In this document: positions 61,647 to 64,000 of the stretch, piece by piece
Layout: the number at the start of each line of letters is the position of its first letter
Numbering within the stretch: the first letter of the stretch is position 1
NCBI RefSeq assembly: GCF_903819165.1
Contig: NZ_CAIJCS010000008.1
Span: 35,152 to 99,151 of the forward strand
Source: Aedoeadaptatus nemausensis
Lineage (GTDB): Bacteria > Bacillota > Clostridia > Tissierellales > Peptoniphilaceae
DNA length: 64,000 nucleotides
Reading direction: 5' to 3'
Translations under genes and position numbers: made by a program
The notes under the pieces: generated by a model
Seen by the model: only the letters and a program-made list of their open reading frames with translations
Told to the model about the DNA's origin: nothing
Database searches by the model: none

Positions 61647-63698
61647 TTATGCTTTTCTTGCTTCGATGATTTCTTCCGCTAAATGAGCGGGAACTTCTTC
61701 GTAGCGTTCAAAGTCCATTGTGAAAGTTCCGCGGCCTTGGGTCATGGCGCGAAGATCGATAGCGTATTCGAACATTTCCGCTTGAGGCGCTTCCGCCATG
61801 ATAAGCTGTTCGCCGGCGTGTTGATCCATACCGAGGATACGTCCGCGACGCTTGTTCATATCGCCCATAACATCGCCCATGAACTCGTCGGGCACGGTGA
61901 CTTCCACGCGCATAATGGGTTCCAGTAGAATGGGGTTGGCTTCGGCAATACCTTTTTTGAAGGCAAGGGATGCCGCCATTTTAAAGCTGACTTCGTTGGA
62001 GTCTACGTCGTGGTAGCTGCCGTCGTATAATACGGCTTTTACGCCGCGCACGGGATAGCCTGCGAGGACGCCTTTTTCCATAGATTCTTCCAAGCCTTTT
62101 TCAACGGCCGGGAAGTAGTTTTTCGGCACGCTGCCGCCGAAGACTTCTTCGTCGAATACAAAGTCTTCTTCCGTCGGTTCGAAGCGAATCCAGACGTCGC
62201 CGTATTGGCCGGCGCCGCCCGATTGTTTTTTGTGCTTCCCTTGTACGGATGCCGTGCCGCGAATGGTTTCTCTATAGGGAATAATAAAGGGCACTTTGTT
62301 GACCTCGACGCCGAAGGTGTTTTTAAGTTTATCTAAAATAACATCCAGGTGAACATTGCCTTGTCCGCCGATGGTCATTTGTTTGGTTTCGGGATTGCGA
62401 TCGATGACGATGCCCGGGTCTTCATCTTGAAGTTTACGAAGAGAGGTGGTGAGCTTTTCTTCATCATTTTTCGACGCCGCTTCAATAGCGTAGAAGTATA
62501 CCGGTTGAGGCATTTTGACACGTTTGTAAATTACCGGGTGGGCCTTGTCACAAAGGGTGTCGCCGGTTTTAGTGGCGGTCAACTTGCCGATGGCGCCGAT
62601 ATCTCCGGCGTGAATAGCCTCTACAGGCAATTGATCTTTCCCGCGGATGACGAAGGGTCCGGTGTTCTTTTCCTCTTTTTCTTGCGATACATTGCAGAGG
62701 CCCGTGTCTTTCGTCATGGAGCCGCTCAATACTTTGTAGACGGATATTTTTCCTACATAGGGGTCGGTAATGGTTTTAAAGACGACCGCGGAGAAGGGTT
62801 CGTCGCTGGAGATGCTGCGTTCTTCCCCGGATTCGTAGCGGAATCCCGTGTGAGCGCGCTCGTCGTCCGGTGCAGGCATGTAGTTGACGATGGTATTCAA
62901 TAAAATATCGATGCCGATGCCTTTTTCCGCACTGCCTACGAGTAGGGGCACGGCGTCCCCTTCTAAGAGAGCTGCGGTTACGCCGCGAAGGAGTTCTTCA
63001 CGGGTGAATTTTTCGCCGCTGAAGTATTTGTCCATAAGGACTTCGTCGCTTTCGGCGACAACTTCGGCGATTTCTTCATACATACGCTCGGTCGCTTTAA
63101 TTTGATCGTGGCTCAGTTCCACTTCTGCGGGAGCCGCTTCCGTATATTTAAACCCTTTTTGGAAAATAACGTCGGTTACGCCGACGAAGTTTTCGCCTTC
63201 GCCGATGGGTACGGAGAAGGGAATAACTTTTTTACCGAAGAGGGATTCGATTTCTTCCATAAGATTGCGGAAATTGACATTTTCGCCGTCGATTTTATTG
63301 ACGAAAATAATTCTCGGAAGACCGATTTCTTCCGTATATTTCCACATACGTTCGGAGCCCACTTGCACGCCTGCAGTGGCGTCGATAATCATTAGGGCTG
63401 CTTCCGCCGCACGAAGGGCGCCGATGGATTCGCTGATGAAATCCATGTATCCCGGCGTATCGATAATATTAAGCTTCATCTTACGCCATTCGATAGGAAT
63501 AATGCTGGTGCCGATAGATGTTCCACGGTCCTTTTCTTCTTTTGTAAAGTCGGACATGGTATTTTTTTGATCGACGTGGCCGATTTGTTTGGTCGCGCCG
63601 GATTGATAGAGCATAGCTTCCGTAAGATTGGTTTTACCCGATCCGCTGTGACCGACTAAAGCCAAGTTACGCACTTGATTGGTATTATAAACTTTCAT
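61647..63698 (-). CDS. elongation factor G-like GTPase (EF-G2 type)
   Basis: 683 residues with the EF-G domain set: G1 GHSGSGKT near 16, switch I DRGTSIGTSI near 58, G3 DTPGYMDF near 79, G4 NKID near 134, domain II (DPYVGKISVYKVLSG), domain IV (GKHKKQSGGAGQYGDVWIRF near 465) and domain V (EPIMRVEVTVPDEFMGDVMG). The GHSGSGKT P-loop and the K-K-Q-S-G-G-A-G-Q motif are those of the second EF-G group found next to a normal FusA in many bacteria; role not settled (recycling or stress). Single-gene unit with its own promoter and terminator. AGGAGG is nine bases before the ATG. Confidence 0.92.
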   Translation of the reverse strand: MKVYNTNQVRNLALVGHSGSGKTNLTEAMLYQSGATKQIGHVDQKNTMSDFTKEEKDRGTSIGTSIIPIEWRKMKLNIIDTPGYMDFISESIGALRAAEAALMIIDATAGVQVGSERMWKYTEEIGLPRIIFVNKIDGENVNFRNLMEEIESLFGKKVIPFSVPIGEGENFVGVTDVIFQKGFKYTEAAPAEVELSHDQIKATERMYEEIAEVVAESDEVLMDKYFSGEKFTREELLRGVTAALLEGDAVPLLVGSAEKGIGIDILLNTIVNYMPAPDDERAHTGFRYESGEERSISSDEPFSAVVFKTITDPYVGKISVYKVLSGSMTKDTGLCNVSQEKEEKNTGPFVIRGKDQLPVEAIHAGDIGAIGKLTATKTGDTLCDKAHPVIYKRVKMPQPVYFYAIEAASKNDEEKLTTSLRKLQDEDPGIVIDRNPETKQMTIGGQGNVHLDVILDKLKNTFGVEVNKVPFIIPYRETIRGTASVQGKHKKQSGGAGQYGDVWIRFEPTEEDFVFDEEVFGGSVPKNYFPAVEKGLEESMEKGVLAGYPVRGVKAVLYDGSYHDVDSNEVSFKMAASLAFKKGIAEANPILLEPIMRVEVTVPDEFMGDVMGDMNKRRGRILGMDQHAGEQLIMAEAPQAEMFEYAIDLRAMTQGRGTFTMDFERYEEVPAHLAEEIIEARKA

Positions 63699-63743
63699 CT
63701 GAATAATTCCTCCTATCGTGACATTTCCTTAAGGGAAACGTTT

Positions 63744-64000
63744 TTATGTTTCGATTATATCATAGACTGATTTAATTTTCATTGCCGGGTTTTGAACTTT
63801 CCGTTTTTCTGAAACTTTTTGGCGAATGATGAAAGACTTGCAGTAAAACGTGGTCCACTCCATTTTTTCCAAAAAGGCGAGGAAAAGGTTATCGAGATAG
63901 ATTTTATGAATATAAGATTTCTCTAAAACGATGTTTCGAGTCGGTTTCGTATCACCTGAAAGTAAACTCGCGGGGAAGGGGAAAGGACTCGCCCCTTCCC
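63744..64000 (-). CDS. possible 3' end of an unknown gene (partial, doubtful)
   Basis: A frame open from the right edge to a TAA at 63744-63746 (85 codons) translates to a basic sequence with the stretch KSYIHKIYLDNLFLAFLEKM. I do not recognise it. Its end overlaps the EF-G promoter. It may be only an open stretch; the region also holds a GGGAAGGGG/CCCCTTCCC hairpin at 63976-64000. Confidence 0.25.
   Translation of the reverse strand, partial: EGASPFPFPASLLSGDTKPTRNIVLEKSYIHKIYLDNLFLAFLEKMEWTTFYCKSFIIRQKVSEKRKVQNPAMKIKSVYDIIET
63754..63782 (-). promoter_or_regulatory. promoter of the EF-G-like gene
   Basis: Minus strand ATGAAA (63777-63782), 17 bases, TATAAT (63754-63759). The leader holds a small TTTCC-CTTAA-GGAAA inverted repeat. 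Confidence 0.65.
63976..64000. other. GC-rich inverted repeat at the window edge
   Basis: GGGAAGGGG-AAAGGACTCG-CCCCTTCCC reads to the last base. On the minus strand no T run follows; on the plus strand the continuation is outside the window, so its role is open. Confidence 0.4.

Overview
The window is chromosomal DNA of a low-GC-type Gram-positive anaerobe. The evidence is the long housekeeping order rpsU-yqeY-nfeD-floA-phoH-ybeY-dgk-cdd-era-recO-glyQ-glyS-ccpN-ppsR-dgt-dnaG-rpoD, HrcA/CIRCE heat-shock control, split glycyl-tRNA synthetase, strong AGGAGG ribosome binding sites, an NfnAB-type transhydrogenase, and giant modular surface proteins with an SLH anchor. Together these suggest a Clostridia/Tissierellia relative, perhaps Peptoniphilaceae; the family assignment is inference. 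No rRNA, tRNA, CRISPR array, insertion sequence or prophage was seen.

Layout. 1-14.6 kb (minus strand): one near-continuous operon from rpsU down to rpoD, covering translation, ribosome maturation, membrane lipid recycling, DNA repair, glycyl-tRNA synthesis, central-carbon regulators, primase and the main sigma factor. 14.6-25.7 kb (minus): hinT, mtaB, rsmE, prmA and dnaJ; then the hrcA-grpE-dnaK operon with two CIRCE-like operators; then hemW, lepA and lepB. 26.4 kb: rpsT on the plus strand. 26.7-30 kb: holA and comEC. 30-31 kb (plus): an AlaX-type tRNA-editing homologue that has lost almost all its metal ligands. 31.2-35.9 kb (minus): two tandem YhgE/Pip membrane proteins, one of them frameshifted. 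36-38.4 kb: thrC-thrB. 38.5-40.8 kb (plus): nfnA-nfnB. 41-44.2 kb: a protein with helical repeats and a His/Cys-rich tail, divergent from a zinc phospholipase C homologue and an MFS transporter. 44.3-58.2 kb (minus): two giant secreted proteins built from a shared ~90-residue module; the first is split by a -1 frameshift at a dnaX-like A AAA AAG heptamer, and the second carries the SLH anchor. 58.5-61.5 kb: small membrane proteins and a NarL/LuxR-type two-component system. 61.6-63.7 kb: a second-type EF-G.

How it fits together. Most of the window is core cell growth. The accessory content is cell-surface related: the giant adhesin-like operon, the YhgE/Pip pair, the two-component system and the small membrane proteins. 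The most interesting signals are (i) the dnaX-like slippery site that would join two ORFs into a roughly 2,430-residue surface protein, (ii) a 13-bp palindrome-containing motif at the same distance from the -10 box of both the two-component operon and the adjacent membrane gene, (iii) the ligand-less AlaX homologue, (iv) a diacylglycerol-kinase/PAP2-phosphatase fusion, and (v) tandem CIRCE operators bracketing a consensus promoter.
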